15,167 nucleotides of DNA from 70-18 sp041691815 (GTDB lineage: Bacteria > Pseudomonadota > Alphaproteobacteria > Acetobacterales > Acetobacteraceae). The notes under the pieces are model-generated. The model searched no databases. It saw only the letters and a program-made list of their open reading frames with translations, and was not told where the DNA came from. A program made the position numbers and the translations under genes. The stretch is from the NCBI GenBank assembly GCA_041691815.1, contig JBEPTZ010000107.1:1-15167 (forward strand), in the 5' to 3' direction. Below are positions 5,925-12,473 of the stretch, in pieces (positions within the stretch are counted from its first letter, which is position 1; the number at the start of each line of letters is the position of its first letter).

Positions 5925-7355
5925 CTACGCCGGCAATGGCAGCGTCACCGTCGCCCGCGCCCCGCCCTCGGGGCGATTGCGCAGCGTCACGTCGCCGCCA
6001 TGCGCCCGTAGCACGTTGCGGGCGATCGGCAGGCCGAGCCCGGTGCCGCCGGTTTCGCGATTGCGGCTGCCCTCCAGCCGCAGGAATGGCTGGAACACCT
6101 GGTCGAGCTGGTCGACCGGGATGCCCGGTCCCTCGTCGTCCACCAGCACGGTGACCACCCGGCCGAGCGGCGGCGTCAGAGTGACATGCGCGCAGCGGCC
6201 GTAGTTCAGCGCGTTGTGCACCAGGTTGGTCAGCGCCCGCTTCAGCGCCACCGGCCTGGCGCGCACCGTCAGTTGCTCCGGTCCGGCATAGGTCAGCAGC
6301 GCCTCGGCTTCCGGCCGGGCGTCCACCGTCTCGTCGAGCACGGTACGGATCAGCGCTGCGAGGTTGACCGCCACCACCGCCTCGTCGCCGGCCACGTCGC
6401 GCCCGAACGCCAGCGTGGCGGAGACCATCGCCGCCAGTTCGTCGAGGTCGACCAGCATTTTGGCCCGCTCCTCGTCGTCCTCCATGAACTCGGCGCGCAG
6501 CTTCAGCCGGGTGATCGGCGTGCGCAGGTCGTGGCCGATCGCCGACAGCATGAAGGTGCGGTCATCGACGAAGCGCCGGATGCGTGCCGCCATGGTATTG
6601 AACGCCGCCGCGGCGGTGGCGACCTCCAGCGGCCCGGTCTCCGGCAATGGTGGCGCGTTGACGTCGCGGCCGAGCGCGTCGGCGGCTGCCGCCAGGGTCG
6701 CCACCGGGCGGATCAGCCGCCGCACCGCCCAGACGGTCAGGCCGGCCGCCGCCACCGTCATCCCCAGGAAGGCAATCAGGAAGGTGGTGGAATCCCACGG
6801 GCGCGGCTGCGGCATCGGCGAGGTGATGTTCAACCAGCGCCCGTCTGACAGCTGCAATCCCATCACCAGCCGCCCGGCTTCCGGGCCGCCGAGAAACACC
6901 TCGTCGTGGGGTCGCTGCGCCATCGGCATCGGCACCAGCAACATGTCGGCACGCAACTGCCGCTCCAGCGGTGGCGCGGTCGGCTCAATCCGATCCGCCG
7001 GCGGACCGGCTGCCAGACGCGCCGAGGAATCGTTGCTGACGTCGAACGCATGCGCCACTTCGGCCCGCTGCTCCAGCGGCGCCATCGCCACGGCGCGATA
7101 CAGCGTGATGGTGCGCAGCGCGATATCGTGCGTCTGGGCGAGGCGCTGCAGGTCCAGGCGGTCCATCGCATGGATCACCAGCCCGCCGGCCTGCACCACG
7201 GTCAGCGCCATCACCAGCAGGATCGCGGTCTGCCCGGCCAGGCTGCGCGGCCACAGCCGGCGGAGCACCCGTCGCCACAACGGCGGCACCGCGTCCACCG
7301 GGCGCGCGTCGGACAGGTCGTTGTCGTGCGCGCTGCGTACGGCGCCGGGGGTCAC
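5925..7355 (-). CDS. EnvZ-type sensor histidine kinase
   Basis: An inner-membrane sensor kinase of 476 aa, partner of the adjacent regulator. A basic cytoplasmic N-terminus precedes TM1 at about 41-63; a periplasmic domain of about 125 residues follows; TM2 is at about 190-212; HAMP at about 212-264. The dimerisation helix carries the phospho-acceptor in SAIGHDLRTPITRLKLRAEF (H275). The ATP domain shows the N box (NLVHNALNYG, 377-386), G1 (DDEGPGIP, 406-413), the F box (FQPFLR) and G2 (GGTGLGLPI, 436-444). All catalytic motifs are intact. The GTG at 7355 is the first start, 22 nt after the regulator's stop, with a G-rich stretch upstream as a ribosome site. Motif spacing is of the EnvZ type. 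The periplasmic domain is not recognisable, so the signal is unknown. Confidence 0.93.
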   Translation of the reverse strand: MTPGAVRSAHDNDLSDARPVDAVPPLWRRVLRRLWPRSLAGQTAILLVMALTVVQAGGLVIHAMDRLDLQRLAQTHDIALRTITLYRAVAMAPLEQRAEVAHAFDVSNDSSARLAAGPPADRIEPTAPPLERQLRADMLLVPMPMAQRPHDEVFLGGPEAGRLVMGLQLSDGRWLNITSPMPQPRPWDSTTFLIAFLGMTVAAAGLTVWAVRRLIRPVATLAAAADALGRDVNAPPLPETGPLEVATAAAAFNTMAARIRRFVDDRTFMLSAIGHDLRTPITRLKLRAEFMEDDEERAKMLVDLDELAAMVSATLAFGRDVAGDEAVVAVNLAALIRTVLDETVDARPEAEALLTYAGPEQLTVRARPVALKRALTNLVHNALNYGRCAHVTLTPPLGRVVTVLVDDEGPGIPVDQLDQVFQPFLRLEGSRNRETGGTGLGLPIARNVLRAHGGDVTLRNRPEGGARATVTLPLPA

Positions 7356-7377
7356 CGCTCGGCGTCCCCCCGGCTGC

Positions 7378-8112
7378 TCACACCCTGGTCACTTCCGCGG
7401 CCAGCACGTAGCCGCCGCCGCGGACGGTCTTGATCAGTTGCGCATGCCGCCCGTCATCCTCCAGCTTGCGCCGCAGGCGGGAGATGGCGACATCGATGGC
7501 ACGATCGAACGGCCCGGCCTGGCGGCCGCGCAGCAGGTCCAGCAGCATGTCGCGGGTGAGCACCTTGTTGGCGCGATCGACCAGTGCCACCAGCAGATCG
7601 TATTCACCGCCGGTGAGCGGCACTTCCGCGCTGTCCGGGTTCAGCAGCCGGCGCCGGGTCGGCTCCAGCGTCCAGCCGGCGAAGTGCAGGCCACGGATCG
7701 GCTTGTCCTCCGGCTTTTCGTTGGGTTCGGCCACCCGGCGCAGCACGGCGCGGATGCGCGCCAGCAGTTCGCGCGGGTTGAACGGCTTGGACAGGTAGTC
7801 ATCGGCGCCCAGTTCCAGGCCGATGATGCGGTCGGTCTCCTCACCGAGTGCGGTCAGCATCACGATCGGCACGCCGGACTGGGTGCGCAGCCAGCGGGCG
7901 AAATCCAGCCCGCCCTCGCCGGGCAGCATCAGGTCGAGCACCACCAGTTGGAAATGCCCGTTCGGCCAGATTCGCCGCGCCTCGCGCGCGTCGCGCGCGG
8001 TGGTGACGCGAAAATGCTGACGTTCCAGGAACTTGGCCAACAGATCGCGGATCTCGCGATCGTCGTCGATCACCAGGATATGCGGCGGGGGGGGTGAAGG
8101 TGTCTGGTCCAT
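7378..8112 (-). CDS. OmpR-family response regulator
   Basis: A two-domain regulator of 244 aa. The receiver domain occupies about 11-125: the acidic pocket IDDD at 15-18, phospho-acceptor D60 in VVLDLMLPGEGGLDF, T87 in VMLTALG and K109 in LSKPF. A linker rich in Glu/Pro/Lys leads to the winged-helix domain at about 145-240, with LTGGEYDLL, LTRDMLLDLLRGR, and the recognition region AIDVAISRLRRKLEDD, ending VRGGGYVLAAEV. All key residues of an active regulator are present. The start at 8112 has no clear ribosome site. It is the first gene of the pair with the kinase (22 nt apart) and lies 73 bp after the aldolase gene. An inverted repeat at 8165-8183 in that gap could be an operator. Targets are unknown. 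Confidence 0.94.
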   Translation of the reverse strand: MDQTPSPPPPHILVIDDDREIRDLLAKFLERQHFRVTTARDAREARRIWPNGHFQLVVLDLMLPGEGGLDFARWLRTQSGVPIVMLTALGEETDRIIGLELGADDYLSKPFNPRELLARIRAVLRRVAEPNEKPEDKPIRGLHFAGWTLEPTRRRLLNPDSAEVPLTGGEYDLLVALVDRANKVLTRDMLLDLLRGRQAGPFDRAIDVAISRLRRKLEDDGRHAQLIKTVRGGGYVLAAEVTRV

Positions 8113-8164
8113 GGCTGTTACAATAGCCCGGACGATGCCGATGTGCAGCCTTGTTTTGCACTAT

Positions 8165-8183
8165 GTTTCAATTTGACTGAAAC
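8165..8183. promoter_or_regulatory. Inverted repeat GTTTCA-N7-TGAAAC between aldolase and regulator genes
   Basis: A perfect 6-bp inverted repeat with a 7-nt AT-rich spacer lies 2 bp past the aldolase stop and about 50 bp before the regulator ATG. It stands out in GC-rich DNA. It could be an operator for the regulator operon or a weak transcript-end hairpin; no T-run follows on the minus strand, so a terminator is less likely. Confidence 0.35.
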
Positions 8184-8185
8184 CG

Positions 8186-8953
8186 TCACCCAAGCGCGGC
8201 GCGGAATTCCGCCGTCACCGCGTTGCGCAGCAGGCCGACATCGGTGTTGATACTCAGGCAGCGGTAGCCTTTCGCCAGCGCCGCCCTGGCTTCCGCGCCG
8301 TTGCCGGCCAGCCAGCCGAACGGCTTGCCGGCAGCCGCCGCGGCGGCCAGCAGTTCGGCTTCCGCGGCGCGATAGCGCGGATGGTCGATCTCGCCGCGGA
8401 TGCCCATGCTGTCGGTCATGTCGTAATGCCCGACCCAGCCGAGATCGATGCCCGGCGTCGCCATGATGGTGCGGGCGTTGGCCAGCCCGGTCACCGTCTC
8501 GATCAGCGGGATGGTCAGCACCGCGGCATTGGCGGCGGCGGCGGCCTCGGCCAGCGGCGCCGCCCGGTAGCGGTCATGCGCCAGCCCGAAGGCGAGGCCG
8601 CGAACCCCCTCCGGCCGGTAGCGGCACCAGGAGACCAGCGCCTGCGCCTGCTCGGCGGTCTCCAGCATCGGCGCCATGATCCCCATCGCCCCGGCATCCA
8701 GCACGGTGCAGACCAGATACCGCTCGCAGGCCGGCACCCGCACGAACGGCATGATGCCGGCGGCGTAGGCGTAGGCGATCTGCTGCTTCACGGTATCGAT
8801 GCCGACGCCGCCATGCTCCATGTCGATCAGCACGAACTCGGCGCCGCCGGCGGCCAGCACGCCGGCCAGGCCGGGGGTGAAGAACTCATGCGCCATGACC
8901 CCGAGCGAGGTGCCGCCGGCGAGCAGCTTCTGGCGGACCGGATTGATGACCAT
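8186..8953 (-). CDS. HpaI/HpcH-family aldolase (2-keto-3-deoxy acid aldolase type)
   Basis: A class II, metal-dependent aldolase of 255 aa that would cleave a 2-oxo-4-hydroxy (or 2-keto-3-deoxy) acid to pyruvate plus an aldehyde. Family landmarks are all in place: AEFVLIDMEHGGVG (38-51, catalytic H47), FVRVP (R72), GIMAPMLETAEQAQ (91-104), the metal ligand E152 in IPLIETVTGLANA and D178 in WVGHYDMTDSMG. The frame is open to 9031, but the ATG at 8953 is chosen: it has AGGGG about 9 nt upstream, and the protein then begins at the family's usual point. No pathway partner (dehydratase, dehydrogenase, transporter) lies beside it, so the natural substrate cannot be told. It is 99 bp downstream of yifB on the same strand. 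Confidence 0.9.
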   Translation of the reverse strand: MVINPVRQKLLAGGTSLGVMAHEFFTPGLAGVLAAGGAEFVLIDMEHGGVGIDTVKQQIAYAYAAGIMPFVRVPACERYLVCTVLDAGAMGIMAPMLETAEQAQALVSWCRYRPEGVRGLAFGLAHDRYRAAPLAEAAAAANAAVLTIPLIETVTGLANARTIMATPGIDLGWVGHYDMTDSMGIRGEIDHPRYRAAEAELLAAAAAAGKPFGWLAGNGAEARAALAKGYRCLSINTDVGLLRNAVTAEFRAALG

Positions 8954-8970
8954 CGGAAATTCCCCTGCTG

Positions 8971-8993
8971 CCGGCCGCCCTGCTGCGGCCCGG
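8971..8993 (-). terminator. GC-rich hairpin between yifB and the aldolase gene
   Basis: CCGGCCGC (8971-8978) pairs with GCGGCCCGG (8985-8993) around a 6-nt loop with one bulged C. It is a strong stem just upstream of the aldolase ribosome site. No T-run follows, so it is not a canonical Rho-independent terminator; it may damp read-through from yifB or shape the leader. Confidence 0.25.
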
Positions 8994-9052
8994 CGGCGAT
9001 GGTGCGGCAGCGCGGGCGCGCAGGCAATCAAGCGGTGTATCCGGCCGGGCTG

Positions 9053-10558
9053 CTATCCCTTCCGTCGCGGCCCGCGCGGCCGGAATGCCAGCGCCTCCGC
9101 CACATCCTGCCGCCGGATGATCGCGGCGCCGCCGAGATCGGCGATGCTGCGCGCCACCCGCAGCGTGCGGGAATAGCCGCGCGGCGACAGCCGCAGCTGC
9201 TCGGCGGCGCGTTCCAGCAACGCCCGCGCCTCGTCCTGCATCTCAAGTCTGGTGGCGTCGGCCTCGGCATTGCTGGCGGCCCCCTGCGGGCCGAACCGCA
9301 CCCGCTGCGCCGCGCGCGCCCGCGCCACCCTGGCTGCCACCACCGCACTGGCCTCGCCGGGCGGGGCGCGCGAGAGCTCGGCGGCGGTGGCCGGCTGCAC
9401 CTCGACGGTGAGGTCGATGCGGTCGAGCAGCGGGCCGCTGATGCGGTTCCGGTAGCTCTCGCCACAGCGCGGCGCCTGGCCGCATTCGCGCTCCGCATCG
9501 CCCAGATAGCCGCAGCGGCAGGGGTTCATCGCGGCGATCAGCTGAAACCGCGACGGGTAGGTGATATGCGCCGCCGCCCGCGCCACGGTGGTGCGCCCGG
9601 CCTCCATCGGCTGACGCAGCGCCTCCAGCGCCGGCTTGGGGAATTCCGGCAACTCGTCGAGAAACAGCACGCCGCGATGCGCCAGGGAGACCTCGCCCGG
9701 CCGCGCCCGCTGGCCGCCGCCGGTCAACGCCGCCTGCGAGGCGCTGTGATGCGGTTCGCGGAACGGCGGACGCATCACCAGCCGCCCGCCTTCCAGCATG
9801 CCGGCGACCGAGTGGATCATGCTGACCTCCAGCGCCGCCTGCGGGTCGAGATCGGGCAGCAGGCCGGGCAGGCGGGCCGCCAGCATCGACTTGCCGGCAC
9901 CCGGCGGGCCGATCAGCAGCAGGTTGTGGCCGCCGGCCGCGGCGATCTCCAGCGCCCGCCGTGCCGTCTCCATGCCGCGCACATCGGCCAGGTCGGGCGG
10001 CGCCGGCCCCTCGGCGACGCCGGCCGGCTGTGGCGGCGTCAGCACCTGGGTGCCGCGGAAATGGTTGATCAGCGACAGCAGGTCGGGCGCCGCCAATACA
10101 TCCAGCCCACCGGCCCAGGCCGCCTCGCCGCCCTGACCGGCCGGGCAGACCAGCCCCAGCTCGCGCGCCGAGGCGGCGATCGCCGCCGGCAGCACGCCGG
10201 AGACTGGATTCAGCGTGCCATCCAGCGACAACTCGCCCAACGCTGCCAGTTCGGCCAGTTCCTCGCGCGGAATCACCTCCATCGCCGCCAGCACCGCCAG
10301 CGCGATCGGCAGGTCGAAATGGCTGCCCTCCTTCAGCAGGTCGGCCGGCGCCAGATTGATCAGCACCCGTTTCGGCGGCAAAGACAGCCCCATCGCGGTG
10401 AGCGCTGCGCGCACCCGCTCGCGCGCCTCGCCTACCGCCTTGTCCGGCAAGCCAACCACGAGAAATGCCGGGAGGCCGGAAGAGATCTGCACCTGCACCT
10501 CCACCGGCACCGCCTCGATCCCGGCGAACGCGAAGGAGTTGATCCGCGCGATCGTCAC
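9053..10558 (-). CDS. YifB/ComM family Mg-chelatase-like AAA+ ATPase
   Basis: The 501-residue product matches the YifB/ComM family; ComM is a hexameric helicase that promotes branch migration during natural transformation. The N-terminal Lon-like domain (1-165) is recognisable from INSFAFAGIEAVPVEVQV, LPAFLVVGLPDKAVGEARER and the LGELSLDG stretch at 107-114. The AAA+ core has DLADVRGMETARRALEIAAA (189-208), Walker A GPPGAGKS (217-224) and Walker B GVLFLDELPEF (296-306). The four cysteines of NPCRCGYLGD...C...C (C347, C349, C359, C365) and SGPLLDRID follow; the C-terminal helical domain contains RGYSRTLRVARSIADL. Translation starts at GTG 10558, whose first bases form a GTGA overlap with the glpK stop, implying coupling. 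Family membership is secure; a role in transformation is inferred. Confidence 0.95.
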   Translation of the reverse strand: MTIARINSFAFAGIEAVPVEVQVQISSGLPAFLVVGLPDKAVGEARERVRAALTAMGLSLPPKRVLINLAPADLLKEGSHFDLPIALAVLAAMEVIPREELAELAALGELSLDGTLNPVSGVLPAAIAASARELGLVCPAGQGGEAAWAGGLDVLAAPDLLSLINHFRGTQVLTPPQPAGVAEGPAPPDLADVRGMETARRALEIAAAGGHNLLLIGPPGAGKSMLAARLPGLLPDLDPQAALEVSMIHSVAGMLEGGRLVMRPPFREPHHSASQAALTGGGQRARPGEVSLAHRGVLFLDELPEFPKPALEALRQPMEAGRTTVARAAAHITYPSRFQLIAAMNPCRCGYLGDAERECGQAPRCGESYRNRISGPLLDRIDLTVEVQPATAAELSRAPPGEASAVVAARVARARAAQRVRFGPQGAASNAEADATRLEMQDEARALLERAAEQLRLSPRGYSRTLRVARSIADLGGAAIIRRQDVAEALAFRPRGPRRKG

Positions 10559-12051
10559 GTGCGGCTAAGGGTGCGGCGCACCGCGTCCTGCCAGACCGCG
10601 TAGCGCCGTGCCCGCTCATCCTCGGCCATTGCCGGCTCGAACCGCCGCTGTAATTGCCACGACCGGCCAAACTCCATCGGCGGCGGGCACACCCCGGCGG
10701 CATAACCGGCGAGGTACGCAGCCCCCAGCGCGGTGGTCTCCAGCACCACCGGCCGGTCCACCGGGGCGGCCAGCATGTCGGCGAGGAACTGCATGGTCCA
10801 ATCGGATGCCACCATGCCGCCATCCACCCGCAGCACCGTCTGGCCCTGCGCCGCCAGATCGGCCTGCATCGCCTCGATCAGGTCGCGGGTCTGGAATGCG
10901 ACACTCTCCAGCGCCGCGCGCGCCAGTTCCGCCGGCCCGGTGGCGCGGGTCAGCCCGAACACCGCGCCGCGCGCCTCGGCGTCCCAGTGCGGCGCGCCCA
11001 GCCCGGTGAACGCCGGCACCATCACCACCTGCTGCGTCGGGTCGGCGCGCGCCGCCAGCGCCCCGGTCTCGGCGGCATCGGAGATAACGCCCAGCCCGTC
11101 GCGCAGCCACTGCACCGCCGCACCGGCGACGAAGATCGCCCCCTCCAGCGCGTAGCTGCGCTTGCCGCCGAGTTGCCAGGCCACCGTGGTCAGCATCCGG
11201 GTGCGCGACGCCACCGCCACCGCGCCGGTGTTCAGCAGCAGGAAGCAGCCAGTGCCGTAGGTCGATTTCACCATCCCCGGCCGGAAACAGGCCTGCCCGA
11301 TGCTGGCCGCCTGCTGGTCGCCGGCGATCCCCATCACCGGCACCGCGGCGCCCAGAATCCCGGCCTCGGCCTGCCCGAACAGCCCCGCAGAGTCCTGCAC
11401 GTCCGGCAGCAGACTGGACGGGATGCGGAACAGGTCCAGCAACTCCGGGTCCCAGGCGCCGCGATGGATGTCGTAGAGCATGGTCCGGCTGGCATTGGTG
11501 GCGTCGGTGGCATGCACGCGCCCGCCGGTCAGCCGCCACAGCAGCCACGTATCCACGGTGCCGAATGCCAGCCGCCCGGCCTCGGCATCGGCGCGCGCAC
11601 CCTCCACGTGGTCGAGCAGCCAGGCCAGCTTGGTGGCGCAGAAATACGGGTCGATCAGCAGCCCGCTGCGCGCACTCACCAGCGCCTCATGCCCGGCTGC
11701 CCGCAGCGCCGCGCAGTCCGCCGCCGTCCGCCGGTCCTGCCAGACGATCGCCTTGTGAATCGCCCGCCCGGTATCGCGCCGCCACACCAGCGTGGTCTCG
11801 CGCTGGTTGGTGATGCCGATCGCCGCCACATCGCCCGCCGTGCCGCCGGCCGCGGCCAGCGCCTCGCGCAGCACCGCCACGCTGTCGGCGAAGATGTCCT
11901 CCGGCTCGTGCTCCACCCAGCCGCTGGCCGGAAAATGCTGCGCCAGATCGCGCCGGGCGACCGCCGCCGGCCGCAATTCCGGCGCCCGAAACGCAATCGC
12001 CCGGGTGGAGGTGGTGCCCTGGTCGAGGGCGAGGATCAGACTGGCTGGCAT
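10555..12051 (-). CDS. glpK: Glycerol kinase
   Basis: GlpK phosphorylates glycerol to sn-glycerol 3-phosphate with ATP, the entry step of glycerol catabolism, in the cytoplasm. The 498-residue product has the FGGY-kinase layout: nucleotide/phosphate loop ALDQGTTSTRAIAF (8-21), HFPASGWVEHEPEDIF (39-54), TNQRETTLVW (81-90), Y136 in DPYFCATKLAWLLDH, and D245 in GIAGDQQAAS. R84, E85, Y136 and D245 are the expected glycerol-binding residues. STYGTGCFLLLNTG (263-276) is also conserved. Length is like E. coli GlpK (502). ATG 12051 is supported by AAGGAG 8 nt upstream; the longer open frame to 12111 lacks this. No glpF, glpD or glpR is in the window, which is unusual for a glycerol locus. The gene overlaps yifB by 4 nt. 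Confidence 0.96.
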   Translation of the reverse strand: MPASLILALDQGTTSTRAIAFRAPELRPAAVARRDLAQHFPASGWVEHEPEDIFADSVAVLREALAAAGGTAGDVAAIGITNQRETTLVWRRDTGRAIHKAIVWQDRRTAADCAALRAAGHEALVSARSGLLIDPYFCATKLAWLLDHVEGARADAEAGRLAFGTVDTWLLWRLTGGRVHATDATNASRTMLYDIHRGAWDPELLDLFRIPSSLLPDVQDSAGLFGQAEAGILGAAVPVMGIAGDQQAASIGQACFRPGMVKSTYGTGCFLLLNTGAVAVASRTRMLTTVAWQLGGKRSYALEGAIFVAGAAVQWLRDGLGVISDAAETGALAARADPTQQVVMVPAFTGLGAPHWDAEARGAVFGLTRATGPAELARAALESVAFQTRDLIEAMQADLAAQGQTVLRVDGGMVASDWTMQFLADMLAAPVDRPVVLETTALGAAYLAGYAAGVCPPPMEFGRSWQLQRRFEPAMAEDERARRYAVWQDAVRRTLSRT

Positions 12052-12140
12052 ACGGGCGACTCCTTGCCGTAGCATTGCCGTGCCGCACCGTCTTGCCAAC
12101 CCTCGCCCCACCCGCGAAGCTGAACGAAAGGAGCCGCGCC

Positions 12141-12449
12141 ATGCCCAAGGCCTACTGGATCGCCCGCGTCGATGTGTCCGACGATGCCCGCTACCGCGAC
12201 TACGTCGCCGCCAACGCCGCTCCGCTGGCCAGGTACGGCGCCCGCTTCATCGTCCGCGGCGGCGCGTTTGACAATCCCGAAGGCACCGCGCGCGCCCGCA
12301 ACGTGGTGATCGAGTTCCCCAGCCTGCAGGCGGCGCGCGACTGCTACCATTCGCCGGAGTACAAAGCCGCGATGGCCATCCGCAAGGACGTCTCGGTCGG
12401 CGATATCGTCATCATCGAGGGCTACGAGGGCCGGCAGCCGGGCGACTGA
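12141..12449 (+). CDS. DUF1330 family protein (dimeric alpha-beta barrel)
   Basis: A 102-residue protein of the DUF1330 family, small ferredoxin-like-fold proteins that usually form dimers and have no settled function. Family features seen: the start MPKAYWIARVDVSDDARYRD, ARFIVRGGAFD (34-44), ARNVVIEFPSLQAARDCYHS (52-71) and SPEYKAAMAIRKDVSVGDIV (71-90), ending in VIIEGYEG. The ATG at 12141 is chosen over the upstream in-frame ATG at 12075 because AAAGGAG (12127-12133) sits 7 nt before it and the conserved domain begins there. It is divergent from glpK (89 bp between the starts) and converges with the double methyltransferase (24 bp). It looks like a free-standing gene. Confidence 0.92.
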   Translation: MPKAYWIARVDVSDDARYRDYVAANAAPLARYGARFIVRGGAFDNPEGTARARNVVIEFPSLQAARDCYHSPEYKAAMAIRKDVSVGDIVIIEGYEGRQPGD

Positions 12450-12450
12450 G

Positions 12451-12465
12451 CGCCAGAGGCTGGCG
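12451..12465. terminator. Short stem-loop between convergent genes
   Basis: CGCCAG and CTGGCG form a perfect 6-bp stem with an AGG loop, 1 nt after the DUF1330 stop codon and 8 nt before the end of the convergent methyltransferase gene. Its placement suits a bidirectional transcript end, but there is no T-tract on either side, so the call is weak. Confidence 0.35.
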
Positions 12466-12473
12466 ATTGCGTC

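Noticed and set aside
6364..8097. A 577-codon plus-strand open frame across the kinase and regulator genes
   Set aside because: Antisense to an intact EnvZ/OmpR pair with all motifs; the translation is low-complexity and shows no family.
8381..10603. A 740-codon plus-strand open frame across the aldolase and yifB genes
   Set aside because: It is rich in Arg, His, Gln and Gly with no domain, and lies antisense to two well-recognised genes; this is the usual shadow frame of GC-rich codons.
9243..10823. A 526-codon minus-strand open frame overlapping yifB and glpK in another frame
   Set aside because: Out of frame with both recognised genes, Gly/Arg/Ala-rich, no motifs.
10654..12072. A 472-codon plus-strand open frame opposite glpK
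   Set aside because: Antisense shadow of glpK; composition (His, Arg, Gln, Gly) is not protein-like.
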